DNA of 64,000 bases from Paraphoma chrysanthemicola (taxonomy: Eukaryota > Ascomycota > Dothideomycetes > Pleosporales > Phaeosphaeriaceae): positions 620,001-684,000 of the forward strand of contig JAGMWG010000017.1 of the NCBI GenBank assembly GCA_020744225.1, read 5' to 3'. Of this stretch, positions 1 through 10,839 are shown in pieces (within the stretch, counting starts at the first letter, position 1; the number at the start of each line of letters is the position of its first letter). Made by a program: the position numbers and the translations under genes. Under the pieces are notes generated by a model that ran no database searches, was not told the DNA's origin, and worked only from the letters and a program-made list of their open reading frames with translations.

Positions 1-296
1 CCGCCGCTTCGTCTCCGCACATAATGTCCTTGAGCTGAATGTCTCCGCCATCGCGCTCCTCGGTTCGCAGAATCGGGCGGCCGACTATCGACGGGTATTG
101 GTGGTCTGGGAAGTTCTATGGCTCACAAGTTAGTCAAAAGGCCTGAATAGATCCAGCTTGCAGTTATGTGGGAGACCGACCTGACCCGCGTAGCCTGCCT
201 TGAGGAAGCCGGTTCCGCCGTCGAGCACTGGTTGCAGTCAGCAAAGCTTCCTTGAACACTCAAAGAGGATCGCGTACCAATGGGGACTTCGGACAT
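1..296 (-). CDS. ARP2: Actin-related protein 2, N-terminal part (runs off left edge)
   Basis: Arp2 is an ATP-binding subunit of the Arp2/3 complex, which nucleates branched actin filaments at endocytic sites. Three exons are visible on the minus strand: 278-296, 181-227 and 115 down to the window edge. They join in frame and start MSEVPIVLDGGTGFLKAGYA, the phosphate-1 loop of the actin fold. The third exon continues with NFPDHQYPSIVGRPILRTEE and a KDIMCGDEAA stretch typical of Arp2 rather than actin or Arp3. The introns (50 and 65 nt) have GT-AG ends. About 60 of roughly 390 residues are inside the window. It is transcribed away from RPL5. Identification rests on recognised family sequence; I am confident of Arp2. 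Confidence 0.93.
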
Positions 297-903
297 GCTT
301 CCTAGAGCTTCTGATGAGGAGGTAGAGTGGAGGAATTGATGTTGGCAAGCTGATTGCTAGTGGTTGCTGCGTGCCTGGCTGGAGGTTGACGTTGGCGGGG
401 CTTGTAGCTTGTTGGTCCGTGAGCACTTGCTCTTCGATGTTCGACTGGATTGAGACGCGGAAGTCGGTCTTGACACACAATTAGGAGCATATCAATAGCA
501 CAAGGCAGTCTTCAAGTATGCATAGAGAATCAGAATAAGGAATGATGGTATATAATCTAGCTGGCAACATCGGTCCACGTGAACGGACACAGGTGCTTTC
601 CAAGAGGGTTGCAGACAAGTTGAAAGCTTACAAGCTTGGATCTTAATTACTGCGCAATGCTAGAGAGATTGAGATATAACGGGTGGCCTCAAAGAAATGC
701 GCTCTGCCTTTGATACAGACTGATTGCGCAGATGCACTTGATGTCGCTGGTCACCCACCTCGACTGGGGAAGTCGCGACTGCAGCGCCGCGCTAATGCCC
801 ACAAATGGGCCCGTGCACGTTGAAATCTATCTTGGAAGCCCACGACTTGGAACTTTCTTCCAGCAGTCATCCTCAAGTACGACCAGGAGAACCGCCCGTC
901 AAG
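297..903. other. Divergent promoter region ARP2 / RPL5
   Basis: About 600 bp separate the ARP2 and RPL5 start codons. The region should hold both promoters and 5' leaders. A CACGTG E-box-like site is at 576-581. I saw no gene here; the short open frames look like chance. Confidence 0.6.
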
Positions 904-2045
904 ATGCCTTTCGTAAGTATACCCTGAATGTCCGCAACGCCAATTCCAAAATGCCCATCATGGGAACCCCGCCTCGACGGCTAGTCGAGTGGAGTCTTTG
1001 CGAGTTGCTTCGAATGCGGGTTTGAAGCGTCAATCGCTGACTCTGGGATAAGTCCAAACTCCAAAAGAATGATGCGTACTTCTCGCGCTATCAAGTCAAG
1101 TACAAGCGCCGCCGACAGGGAAAGAGTATGTGCAATCCACGTCACCCAGAGATGACCCCGCTAACACAGCGCAGCCGACTACTACGCTCGTAAGCGGTTG
1201 GTGACCCAGGCGAAGAACAAGTACAATGCGCCCAAGTACCGTCTCGTCGTCCGTTTCACCAACAAGGACATTGTCGCCCAGATTGTCCACTCTGAGATCG
1301 GCGGCGACAAGGTCTTCATGGCCGCATAGTACGTCTGGCGCGACCTGGAGTGACGGTGAATTATAACTAACGAACAATTAGCGCCCACGAGCTGAAGCCG
1401 TACGGAATCACCCACGGTCTGACCAACTGGTCCGCCGCATACGCCACCGGTCTCTTGCTCGCGCGTCGCGTGCTCAAGAAGCTCGAGCTGGACGAGGACT
1501 TCGTTGGTGTCGAGGAGGCTGACGGCGAGTTCTCCCTTACCGAGGCCGCCGAGGTCGACGGTGAGGAGCGCCGCCCCTTCAAGGTCTTCTTGGATGTCGG
1601 TCTCACCCGCACCTCCACCGGTGCCCGTGTCTTCGGTGCCATGAAAGGCGTCTCTGATGGTGGTGTCTTCGTTCCCCACTCCGAGAACCGTTTCCCCGGA
1701 TACGACATTGAGGGCAAGGAACTCGATGCTGAGACCCTCCGCAAGTACATCTTCGGTGGTCACGTCGCTGAGTACATGGAGACCCTTGCCGATGACGATG
1801 AGGAGCGCTACAAGTCCCAGTTCAGCGGCTACATCGACGACGACATTGAGGCTGATGGCCTTGAGGAGTTGTACCAGGATGCCCACAAGCAGATCCGTGA
1901 GGACCCATGGAAGAAGGAGGAGAGCGACAACAAGAAGTCCAAGGATGAGTGGAAGGCGGAGTCCAAGAAGTTCAGGAGCACCAAGCTCAGCAAGGCTGAG
2001 AAGGAGGAGCGCGTCCAGAAGAAGATTGCCGAGCTCAAGGCATAA
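904..2045 (+). CDS. RPL5: 60S ribosomal protein L5 (uL18)
   Basis: uL18 binds 5S rRNA and enters the large ribosomal subunit with it. Four exons close in frame to 299 residues: 904-912, 1053-1125, 1175-1328 and 1382-2045. The first exon encodes only Met-Pro-Phe, as is common for intron-rich ribosomal protein genes. The N-terminus then reads SKLQKNDAYFSRYQVKYKRR, followed by TDYYARKRLV and AHELKPYGITHGLTN, all hallmarks of L5. The basic C-terminal tail (KKIAELKA at the end) matches fungal L5. Length is normal for the family (about 297-305). Codon choice is strongly C-ending, as expected for a highly expressed gene. There is very little doubt about the identity. Confidence 0.97.
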
Positions 2046-3051
2046 GCGCATCTTACTTCTTGTTCCTGCGTTCGATCATGACAAAAGCACGGCTTCCGGC
2101 GTCTGGGGATGATTGGGAATGATACCCGCCTGGACGGGAATCTGCAGATAGCTTTCCACGACTCTAATGAGATGATGAGATGGCTGCTGCCGTCGGCTAC
2201 CACCCCGCAATCCTAACCTGCTTCTCAATGCCCTCGTGTGATAATATGAACATGATCTTGTGATGTCTCGTCCATCGACTGCATCTTGTAGGCTCTCATA
2301 CCCACGGACAAGTAGGTCATGCAATTACATTGCACCAAACCGTCTGCGCTTGAGCGAATGGAAGCCGACGTCGGACTTCTCACAGCCACTGACAATTGTG
2401 GGACTCCTGAGACGTCAACACGACCTAGTGCTATCGTGAGGCCAACCTCGTCCATGCTCATTCAGTGATTAGCTCAGAAAACTGACACGAAAATGTGCTG
2501 TTTCAGCGCCAGCAGAACCGTCAGCGAAGTGCTAGAAGAGTCGGTCACCAGTCAGCGCTTTACTCAGCGCGGCGCATCAGCTAAGAAGGTGCGACCTAAG
2601 ATTGACTTTAGCGAGCTGGGTCCGTCGCCAAACACACCGTATCGCAAGAGCAGGGCGAAGCGGCTGATTTTGCTGGAATGTATAAGGGTCACAGCATTCC
2701 GCGCTCACGGTGAGGGTTGTGGAGGAGGAGCCGAAGCCGCACTGTGCCGACACCTTTCGTCATCGCTGGACGGGCCAGACAACTGATGAGGCCCACCCAC
2801 GACGTCGCTGGAGCCGAAGATCGCACAAAGCAAGTCCTCTAAGCTCGGTTCGACCCGAGCCAGCGATTTGTTGCCATTTGCATTCAGCGTCCCGTGAGCG
2901 GCAGTGTCTCGGGAGCCTCACATCATTTCCAATCAAGTTGCGGCGAAACCTTACGTTTCCCGTGAACTCCCATATACCCCCGCGACTTCCGCCTCGCTGC
3001 GCTGATCAACCGCCTCCAACCCCGACGCATGGCGACCTTCTCACAAGCACA
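2046..3051. other. Intergenic, RPL5 3' end to MHP1-like 5' end
   Basis: About 1 kb. An open frame continues upstream of the next gene's chosen start, but its composition is not protein-like. I see no separate gene. Confidence 0.5.
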
Positions 3052-6000
3052 ATGACAGCAGTCCAGGCACCGCACGACACCGCGGCCGCCGCTATGGAGG
3101 ACATTCACGGCGTAGATGTATCATGGCTCCATCACTCCACTAGAGGTAAGACCCGCTTACCTGCTCCACAGCCGGCAACCCGGCGCGACCCTGCGGATGA
3201 AGCACAACTAACGATTCACGCCTCGCCAGATCACCACCATCGCCAGCAGGCACCGTCGTCGCCCGGCCTGACGCGAGATGCGCCGCCAAAGACGTCCTCA
3301 CACGGCGGTCTCCCGTCCCGACCCCACCCTGAGGAGCGCAAGAACAATGTGCACACCACCACCACGCCAGCGCCAGCGCCCGCACCCGCCCCCGCCGTGC
3401 AGAAGCCCGCCGCGCAGCCTCCCCAATCGACGCCCGTCACGCCTCCCCAAAAGATACCCACAAAGCGACCTGCGCTGCTTAGCCGAGGTAGCAGTGAGAA
3501 GCCCGGCAGTCTGACGCCCCCAGACTCGAAAAGCAGCTTACGGCGCAACTCATGGATATCGAGTATCAGCTCCAAGTTCTCGTCGCAGAACCCGCCTGCG
3601 CAGATGTCCCAGGCGCAGGCCCAAGGGTCACCTGCTGCTCCTCATGGCGCGAACGGGACAGCGCCGTCTGCCAACGGTGCGCTGAACGGCATACAAGCGG
3701 CTTCCACAGGCGGCCAGAATGGCCTCGAGCCATATGTTCCGCAGCAGCCAAAGGCATCGTTCCTCTCCAACGCGTTGCGCCGGCTGTCCTCAGGCACCCA
3801 GGTCGGCACCACCGGCAAGGTCCACCCCAACGGTGGCGTGTGCCCTAGGAGGGTCATGAACGTGGATCCTAACCGTGCGCGCTGTCTTGTGCCAGAGCTG
3901 GATCAGAGCAAGCTGCGCAAGGTCGCTTTTTGCGTCGACGTAGAGATTGCCGGTGGACCAAGATACAAGGACGATGCAGACTCTGAAGACAAGAAGAAGA
4001 AACGCAAAGACAAGAAGCTCAAGGAGCGCGGCGAGGGCGAGGCGCTCAAGCACCCAGACGCTGTTGCTGATGAAAAAGATAGAGAAGGTGTGGTAGCTGT
4101 GGCCCAGGAGAACGTCGGGAACGATAGCGACCCGAACCCAGAAGGCACCGTGCTGGAGGAAGACAAGAAGGAGAACAGCAAGAAGAAAGAGAAGAAGAAG
4201 CGCTCGGAAGCAGAACGCAAAGAGAGGAAAGAGAAGAAGCGGAGAAAGGCCGAGGAGAATGGATCCATTCCCATCGAATTCACTAGGGAGGACGACGATG
4301 GCAGCGTGGAAGGCGCACCTGCAATCTCCGGCGCAACTACCCCCAAGCCGCAAGACCGGCCCACAGTAGACCCGCTACGCATCTACCGAAGGTGTTGTCA
4401 GCTGCGTGAATCGCCAATATTGAAGCGTATCAGTGATCAGTTGTCCAACCCTGCGTCATGCTCACTAGTTCAGCCCGGAGTCGTAACCACTCTTGACCTG
4501 ACCGGCTCGAGACTACAACTTGCCGATGTTATGACATTATCAGACTGGCTCGCCATTGTCCCTGTCAAGAAGTTGTTCCTCGAAGATGCCGACTTGAATG
4601 ATGAGAAGATTAGAGTCATTCTTGCCGGTCTGCTTGCAGCGAAAGTGCCAGAAGGGCCGAAGCAACGCTCCAGTGTGCCAGAGAAGACATCAAACAGCCA
4701 GCACAGTTCTGCCATCAAAAAGCTCGTGCTCAAGAATAATCCAAAGATCACGTCGGAAGGCTGGAAGCACATTGCACTATTCATCTATATGTGCACATCC
4801 ATTGTCGCTCTGGACGTATCAATGATCCCATTCCCGCGGTCCAGACCACCTATGTCGCCGCCGCCAACGGATGCCGCACCGAGTATGACACCAAGCCTCG
4901 AAACTCGAACGAGGGATGTTGCGGACATCTTGTCCAAGGCAATAGCCGAACGACTGGGTGGCGCCGATCTACAGGAACTGTCAATGGGCGAATGCTCCTT
5001 GACAGCTTCGAGCATCAGGAAAATCATTGATGGGTGTGTTATGAGTGGCGTGCAGCGACTTGGTCTTGCTTCGAACGATATCGATGGTGAAGGCTTGGAG
5101 CATGTGCTTCACTACATTCGTTCCGGCGTTTGCCAAGGCATTGATCTTGGTGGCAATGATCTTCGAGAATGGATACCCCGACTCTGTGAAGGAATGAGCA
5201 AAGATCATCCAATCTGGGCATTGTGCTTGCAAGACACCGGTCTAACGCCCGACTCTCTGAGGAGGCTATTTCCTACGCTTGTCGCCATGCCGACCTTCAG
5301 GTTTCTCGACCTCTCGCACAACAAGGGCCTCTTCTCGAACCCGGCTTCGTTGGGCCTCGTTCGAAAGTACATGCCTATGTTCAAAGAATTGAAGCGTATA
5401 CATTTGATGGATGTAGACCTCAAACCGGAAGACGCAATTGCAATCGCCGAGATCCTCCCAGATTGTGCCCATATCGCACATGTCAACATGTTGGAAAACC
5501 CAGCAATAACCCGGGTCGCGACTACTATTGATGAGGAAACCCAAGAAGAGGCCGCGGCTCTGTATGCTTCACTTACCTTGGCCGCCAAACTGTCGACCTC
5601 GCTCATCTGCGTGGACGTGGATGTTCCATCTCCGGAGACGGGTGAGGTCGTCAAGGCTCTCGCTAAGCAGGTCGTTGCGTATTGCCTGCGAAATATTGAA
5701 TCAATCAACGAGGTTCCTGAGCTCAATGCTGTACCCAAGCAGGTTGAGCTTCCGCATGTTCTTATGCATCTCGTTGGCCAAGACGACACGTATTGTGATG
5801 CGGCAGACAATGTCCCGCCTGCACCAGATGATGACTACATTGTTGGTGGTACGGGCATAGCAAAAGCACTTGGATACTGTTTGTCTCGCAAGGCAACGGA
5901 TCTACGCGGGGTTTCGCTCCCCGCAAGTGGTACCAGCACTCCAAGAAGTCGAACAGAAGACGCGGAGGAGCCATGCAAAGCGAGGACGATGTCAAAGAAC

Positions 6001-6822
6001 TTGCTAGAAACTGCGCGCAACACCAGAGCTAGGATACAGCCAGCACTTGTCAGAGAAGCCAAGGCGGGCAATGATCTTGGATACCGTACGTGCTCTTATG
6101 TAACACATGATGCTATGCGATCAGCTAACGCTTATCCAGGCCGTCTCCTCTTCCTTGACGAAACACTAAGAGGAATGATCCAAAGATTCGAGGATGAATA
6201 TCCCGAGACGCGCATTCAGCCCTCAGACAGCGCTTCGACGCACAGCTCTGTGGCTTCAGTACCAAGCAGCTCGCCGCCGGTCTCGACAGTGCCCACTTTA
6301 GACAACAGCGTCACCGACATGATCAGTCAAGACTCTGACGAAGAAGATAGACCCATGCTGCGTTCGAGACACAACTCCGATGTCTCGCTCGCCTCACGCC
6401 ACATGTCGCAAGAAGAAGGACGCCTGCATCGATTCGGCCACCGGGTGCGCACGGGCTTACTCAATCCGAGTCGCCCATCATCATCACATGAGGACAGCAA
6501 CGAGCACAACCCCGCCTTTATATCTGGCTCTATGGATGATGACGGTCTTCCCGAGCACCTTCGCTCCCTGCGTTTGTACTTTCAGAACAAGAGCGGAGAC
6601 GAAATGAAGCACATGATTGAAGGTGTAGGCTGGGAGAAGGCATTCGACTCCATTGTTGAAAACGCAGCAGAATTACGGCAACTCGAGCGGGAGGAACCCG
6701 CTGCTTTCAAGGTCTTTAAAGAAAGCCAAATTGCTGCCCTGAAGAATCGCAATCCAGACATTTTCGGCCCCGGGGAAGCACAGAGGCGGAATAGCGGCGA
6801 TGATTTTGCTATTGAGGAGTAA
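3052..6822 (+). CDS. MHP1-like protein with leucine-rich repeats (RNI-like)
   Basis: The role is not established from sequence. The family is often called cell-wall-biogenesis/MHP1-like in filamentous fungi, after a yeast microtubule-associated protein. I use the ATG at 3052 because upstream sequence is low-quality coding. Two in-frame introns, 3146-3229 (branch site CTAAC) and 6086-6139, are inferred, giving about 1210 residues. The N-terminal ~250 residues are Pro/Ala/Ser-rich, including an Ala-Pro repeat. Near 255-280 is the conserved block RCLVPELDQSKLRKVAFCVD. Residues ~285-375 are a Lys/Glu-rich basic stretch. From ~445 to ~810 there are leucine-rich repeats of the ribonuclease-inhibitor type. 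The C-terminus is Ser-rich. Both introns are multiples of three without stops, so the frame stays open even unspliced. Confidence 0.75.
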   Translation: MTAVQAPHDTAAAAMEDIHGVDVSWLHHSTRGKTRLPAPQPATRRDPADEAQLTIHASPDHHHRQQAPSSPGLTRDAPPKTSSHGGLPSRPHPEERKNNVHTTTTPAPAPAPAPAVQKPAAQPPQSTPVTPPQKIPTKRPALLSRGSSEKPGSLTPPDSKSSLRRNSWISSISSKFSSQNPPAQMSQAQAQGSPAAPHGANGTAPSANGALNGIQAASTGGQNGLEPYVPQQPKASFLSNALRRLSSGTQVGTTGKVHPNGGVCPRRVMNVDPNRARCLVPELDQSKLRKVAFCVDVEIAGGPRYKDDADSEDKKKKRKDKKLKERGEGEALKHPDAVADEKDREGVVAVAQENVGNDSDPNPEGTVLEEDKKENSKKKEKKKRSEAERKERKEKKRRKAEENGSIPIEFTREDDDGSVEGAPAISGATTPKPQDRPTVDPLRIYRRCCQLRESPILKRISDQLSNPASCSLVQPGVVTTLDLTGSRLQLADVMTLSDWLAIVPVKKLFLEDADLNDEKIRVILAGLLAAKVPEGPKQRSSVPEKTSNSQHSSAIKKLVLKNNPKITSEGWKHIALFIYMCTSIVALDVSMIPFPRSRPPMSPPPTDAAPSMTPSLETRTRDVADILSKAIAERLGGADLQELSMGECSLTASSIRKIIDGCVMSGVQRLGLASNDIDGEGLEHVLHYIRSGVCQGIDLGGNDLREWIPRLCEGMSKDHPIWALCLQDTGLTPDSLRRLFPTLVAMPTFRFLDLSHNKGLFSNPASLGLVRKYMPMFKELKRIHLMDVDLKPEDAIAIAEILPDCAHIAHVNMLENPAITRVATTIDEETQEEAAALYASLTLAAKLSTSLICVDVDVPSPETGEVVKALAKQVVAYCLRNIESINEVPELNAVPKQVELPHVLMHLVGQDDTYCDAADNVPPAPDDDYIVGGTGIAKALGYCLSRKATDLRGVSLPASGTSTPRSRTEDAEEPCKARTMSKNLLETARNTRARIQPALVREAKAGNDLGYRTCSYVTHDAMRSANAYPGRLLFLDETLRGMIQRFEDEYPETRIQPSDSASTHSSVASVPSSSPPVSTVPTLDNSVTDMISQDSDEEDRPMLRSRHNSDVSLASRHMSQEEGRLHRFGHRVRTGLLNPSRPSSSHEDSNEHNPAFISGSMDDDGLPEHLRSLRLYFQNKSGDEMKHMIEGVGWEKAFDSIVENAAELRQLEREEPAAFKVFKESQIAALKNRNPDIFGPGEAQRRNSGDDFAIEE

Positions 6823-7559
6823 ATTGTATTATTCGCATGTACTCTTTCTTTTGTCAGAGCTCGGTATCTTCTCTTTGGCCCTAAGACTTACTCCACGGAG
6901 ATTGTAATGCCCTCCTGTTGCATTTTTTCAGGCACTATTTCTGCATCGTCTTCGCATAGATACCACTATTACTGTCTCTACCTGAGGCCAATAATGTACC
7001 TTTTAAGTGGCCAGGCAGTTCTGGTCTCACTCTTACTCTTGCTTCCATCGCATAGACAGTCTTGAGCAACTCCTGATGTTGGTGATTTGCCATCTGCACA
7101 TCTGCCTGCACTGCTTGAGGGCGCAGTCGCGACCTGCATGACGAGCTCCGATCTAGCCAAGCCTGGCTAAGTCACTTTCCTCCACTCACAACGTACTCAC
7201 TAACACGCACCGTTACAAACTTCATCACACTCCCCACATGCACCATCTTGCGTTACTTTTGCACGCCGGAATCCTCATCGCGCAGAAGGCCTAGGCGGCG
7301 CTTGACAGCCCAGCTCCTAGGTGTTGTGTACCCCAGCTTCGATCTTGAGCAAGTGCAGCCTACGAGGGCAATAGTATATCGTGCGCCGGAACACAATTCG
7401 AGGCGTATCAGGTCCGGCATCATTCAAATGGATTTTGCTTCAAGAGCAGCTTCGCAACTACGAGCTGTGACGATCTGTTTGGCCATTATGCCAAGTCCCA
7501 CAATCCTAGCATCTTGAATTAGCGCCTTCACACGACACTACAAGCGTCGCAACGATACA
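6823..7559. other. Intergenic
   Basis: About 740 bp between two genes on the same strand. No gene or repeat recognised. It should hold the terminator of the MHP1-like gene and the promoter of the HET gene. Confidence 0.5.
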
Positions 7560-9449
7560 ATGGAGCCTTTCAAGTATCCTGCTCTGCCTAGCGAAGAGTA
7601 TATTCGCATCATTGAGCTTCTTCCGGGAGAGGCCGCGGACGAGATCAAGTTCAATTTGTCTGTCGAGCTACGCAGCCACTGCAAAGAATCTTACGATGCA
7701 ATATCGTATGTTTGGGGAGACAAAAGGAAGCTGAGGAGTACCGTGTGTTGTAACAAGGCTATGTACATCACCGACAATCTGTACTCTGCTCTTGAGACGA
7801 TTCGAGCGAAACAGCCAGGAAAGTCGACCCGTCTTTGGGCAGATGCAATCTCAATCGATCAAGAGAATATCCAAGAGAAGAACCACCAAGTCAAAAATAT
7901 GGGACTTGTGTATAGAAATGCCGGGCTGGTACATATATGGCTTGGCGCTGATAGCAATGGGATCGCCGAGGATACTTTTCGCCTTGTACTGGAATACAAT
8001 ACCCTACTCCACCTGCCGAATTTGTTCTCACCCGGCCCTGATACTTCGGCTGCAGAAGAGCTCTCATCATACCTAAATGAAGTGCAAAGGCTGGGCCACT
8101 TGCTGCGCTTGCCGTGGTTTAAACGTGTTTGGGTGGTCCAGGAAGTGGCGCTGGCTAGAAGCGCCCTACTACATTGGGGCCAAGCATCCCTGGATTTCGC
8201 CGAGCTCGTTGAGCTAGCTTGCTTCTACAGCAGGAATCCCCACGTCACTAAGTGGTTAGGAGGTCCGAATGACGAGCTGTTATTTCTACGGATTCTTTTC
8301 CAATGCGTCTATCGAACGTATGGCAGGACAGCCTTATGGGGTGATCCCCAGCTCAAATGGTTTTTCAAAGGACCCAAGGGTCCAAGCAAGCATGCGGTAC
8401 AAAGTGGACTATTTCTGGATATTCTGATCATAAGCAAAGTCTTACGAGCATCTGAGGCACGAGATCATATCTACGCCTTTCTGGGAAATCTCCTTGCGCG
8501 GGGCGATCACGGGAAGTTGTTGATCGAGCCGGACTACGGCAAGACCGAACAGCAGATTAGTCTTGACCTGACAGAAGCGCTGTTGCGATGTACTCGTGAG
8601 GCACCGTACGTCCTTTGCTTCGTGCAGCATAGCTCGGTGGAAGATGTCACCGGAGCAAGTGGACCATCGTGGCTTCAAAGCTGGGACAATGATGGCACAG
8701 ATCAGAAGTTGACTTTCACGATCGGCAACATTGGCCTAAACTATGAAGCAGGAGGGCATGTTGCTAGCTTGCAGTTCGGAATGCAGGAGAATCGCATTCT
8801 GGTTATACCAGGACTCATCTTCGATGAGTTGTGCTGGACTTCAGAAATACTCAAGAGTGGAGACCTTGCTCTTGACTTGAATGTACAGGATGAGGACTCT
8901 GTTCAAGCCCGACAGCCTTATATCCATGCATTACTGGATAAAGTTACTCTTGCTTACCAGCAATACATGGGACCGGAGCACCCGTGGGATCCCGCTCAGC
9001 ACAAGAACGACTTCAGCTATACTCTCGTCACGGGATACAGCAACAAAGAAGACATTAGCATGAAGCATCACGCGAGTATATTCAACGCATACTGCCATTT
9101 TCTGGAAACACAGCGCGCCGCGCCGCAGCTGCATGCCGACTACGTTGTGTCAAGCAAACAAGCCAAGAAAGCTAGAAGGTTTGAGCGTGACACGCAGAAC
9201 TGCGATGGCAGGCGTTTGGGCATACTCAAGAGTGGGCGACTAGCGCTGGTCCCAAAGTTCGCCCAGAACGGCGATGTATGTGCCATACTAGCGGGAATGG
9301 CTACACCGTTTACCTTGCGGCGTGCCGGGGCGAATTTGCATGGCGAAGGGTATCATCATTTGGTTGGTGAAGCCTATATTCGCGGCGTTATGCGTGGAGA
9401 ACTGGCAGTGAATCTGGATGAAGTCAAAGTGAATATCAGGTTGATCTAG
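7560..9449 (+). CDS. Heterokaryon incompatibility (HET) domain protein
   Basis: HET domains (TIR-related in fold) trigger cell death when incompatible fungal cells fuse, and act in wider self/non-self recognition. The gene is a single exon of 629 residues. The HET domain covers roughly residues 44-205, with YDAISYVWGD, then LWADAISIDQENIQEKNHQV, then the region around GLVHIWLGAD and the closing LPWFKRVWVVQEVALA. The rest is the usual poorly conserved tail (motif ASEARDHIYAFLG near the middle), which fits the stand-alone HET class with no NACHT or ankyrin partner in the same polypeptide. The partner and trigger cannot be told from sequence. Confidence 0.93.
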   Translation: MEPFKYPALPSEEYIRIIELLPGEAADEIKFNLSVELRSHCKESYDAISYVWGDKRKLRSTVCCNKAMYITDNLYSALETIRAKQPGKSTRLWADAISIDQENIQEKNHQVKNMGLVYRNAGLVHIWLGADSNGIAEDTFRLVLEYNTLLHLPNLFSPGPDTSAAEELSSYLNEVQRLGHLLRLPWFKRVWVVQEVALARSALLHWGQASLDFAELVELACFYSRNPHVTKWLGGPNDELLFLRILFQCVYRTYGRTALWGDPQLKWFFKGPKGPSKHAVQSGLFLDILIISKVLRASEARDHIYAFLGNLLARGDHGKLLIEPDYGKTEQQISLDLTEALLRCTREAPYVLCFVQHSSVEDVTGASGPSWLQSWDNDGTDQKLTFTIGNIGLNYEAGGHVASLQFGMQENRILVIPGLIFDELCWTSEILKSGDLALDLNVQDEDSVQARQPYIHALLDKVTLAYQQYMGPEHPWDPAQHKNDFSYTLVTGYSNKEDISMKHHASIFNAYCHFLETQRAAPQLHADYVVSSKQAKKARRFERDTQNCDGRRLGILKSGRLALVPKFAQNGDVCAILAGMATPFTLRRAGANLHGEGYHHLVGEAYIRGVMRGELAVNLDEVKVNIRLI

Positions 9450-9486
9450 ATGGCAACCGCATGCCTTCAGAAAATCTCTAGTGTGG

Positions 9487-10839
9487 CTACCCGAATACCT
9501 CTCCTTCCCATGGTACTCGTACATTGACCTTCGCAGTAATCGCTACTCTGAGTACTTTCTCTCCGCCATACCTCTCGACAGCGCCGTAGCGCACTGTCAA
9601 GTGCCCCCGCTCCAACTCGATATCAGCTGCCGTCGCATTGCCTTCCATGCCATCGAGCAGAGGTGTACCAAAAGCACGTGCAATTTCAAGCGGATTGAGA
9701 CTGACGTCGCGCCCGAGCTCCCAGAATCCATGGTACAATGGAAGTGCTGAGGCAACCCCAAGTATGGAGAGTAGGATCCCGATAACAACGAATGTGGGAT
9801 GCAGGGCGAATCTGTTTCCCGTAGTGACAGTAACAGCGCGTTGAAATAGCGGTCCTCTCGCCACAGAAACAAGTGCCAACAGTGTCGCCACGCCTACGCG
9901 ATTGAATCGACCTCGCACAACTCGACGTATCGCGGCCCACACCGATGCGGACTCAAAGTTATCGTATACATTTGCAATAGTCATACCATGCAACAGCCTC
10001 CGCCAAAATACAATCACTACGCCCTCGCTTAGTGCAGCCAGCATGCACAAACAGATGAGTATCTCCAGCACCGAGAGATAGACGTGCGGTTGTACAGGCC
10101 AAGCCTCCGCCGCGGCATCGTTACTCGCGAACATGACCGCAATAGCGGTGCCAGTTGCTATGAAAACACGAAGTCAGCACTCTTCCTCATAGCGAGAGGA
10201 TCCCAACACACCTAACACAATCCCGACCAAACTCGCCACGCCTCTCCATGGCATCCTCCTCGCCACACCACCCCTCCAAACCTCTCTCAAATGTCGCGGA
10301 TTTCGAAAATACTGCTTCCCGTTCCCCCCCTGTCTTGCGATAACATTCGTATTCGCATGCCCATCTTCAATTCCCCCAGTCCACGTCAATAATCCTGTCT
10401 TTGATCCATCGGACCCTCCCCGGAAATGCGTTGACGTTTCCCACGCAAGAGATTCTTGCAACGGCGCTGTGAGACGCGGACGGATGCTGAGTGATGAGGC
10501 AGCGGATGGGTCGCGAGAGGGGAGGACGCCCGGCCAGGAGATTGGTGGGAGGGGAGATGGGGTGGGGAGGCGGTATGGAGAATTGGAGAGGGATTGTGGT
10601 TGATGTTGAGGTTGGTATTGAGGTCGGTATTGAGAATGGTACTGAGGCTGGTATTGAGGCTGGTACCGGAATTGATATGGTTGATGTTGTTCACTCTCGC
10701 TTTGAGTAGGGCGATAAGGTATATACTGTGTTTGAATCGGCGTTTGTATCTGGTGCGCAAAATTCGCTGGCGTTAGGGTTTCCTCATCATTGTTTCTTAT
10801 CGTCTCTTCAAGCCTCGTATATCTTGTCTCCACGCCCAT
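9487..10839 (-). CDS. Fungal multi-pass membrane protein of unknown function
   Basis: I do not recognise a function. Two exons (10212-10839 and 9487-10157, intron 10158-10211) close in frame to 432 residues. The first ~100 residues are rich in Gln, Pro and Tyr, with a four-residue QYxP-like repeat encoded by a 12-bp DNA repeat. Around the intron is one hydrophobic segment (VASLVGIVLG...TGTAIAVMF). Two more follow (VLEILICLCMLAALSEGVVI and FVVIGILLSILGVASALPLY). The segment NPLEIARAFGTPLLDG resembles a motif common in large fungal membrane-protein families of unknown role. It is convergent with the HET gene, with under 40 bp between the stop codons. Confidence 0.75.
10608..10667. repeat. 12-bp coding minisatellite, five units
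   Basis: Five consecutive 12-bp units of the form GAGGYYGGTATT lie end to end inside exon 1 of the membrane-protein gene. On the minus strand they encode a repeating Gln-Tyr-x-Pro pattern. Units differ by one to three bases. Because 12 is a multiple of three, gain or loss of units keeps the frame. Confidence 0.85.

Noticed and set aside
2710..3051. Upstream extension of the MHP1-like open frame.
   Set aside because: Composition looks non-coding and conservation-type sequence begins only after the ATG at 3052; treated as 5' leader.
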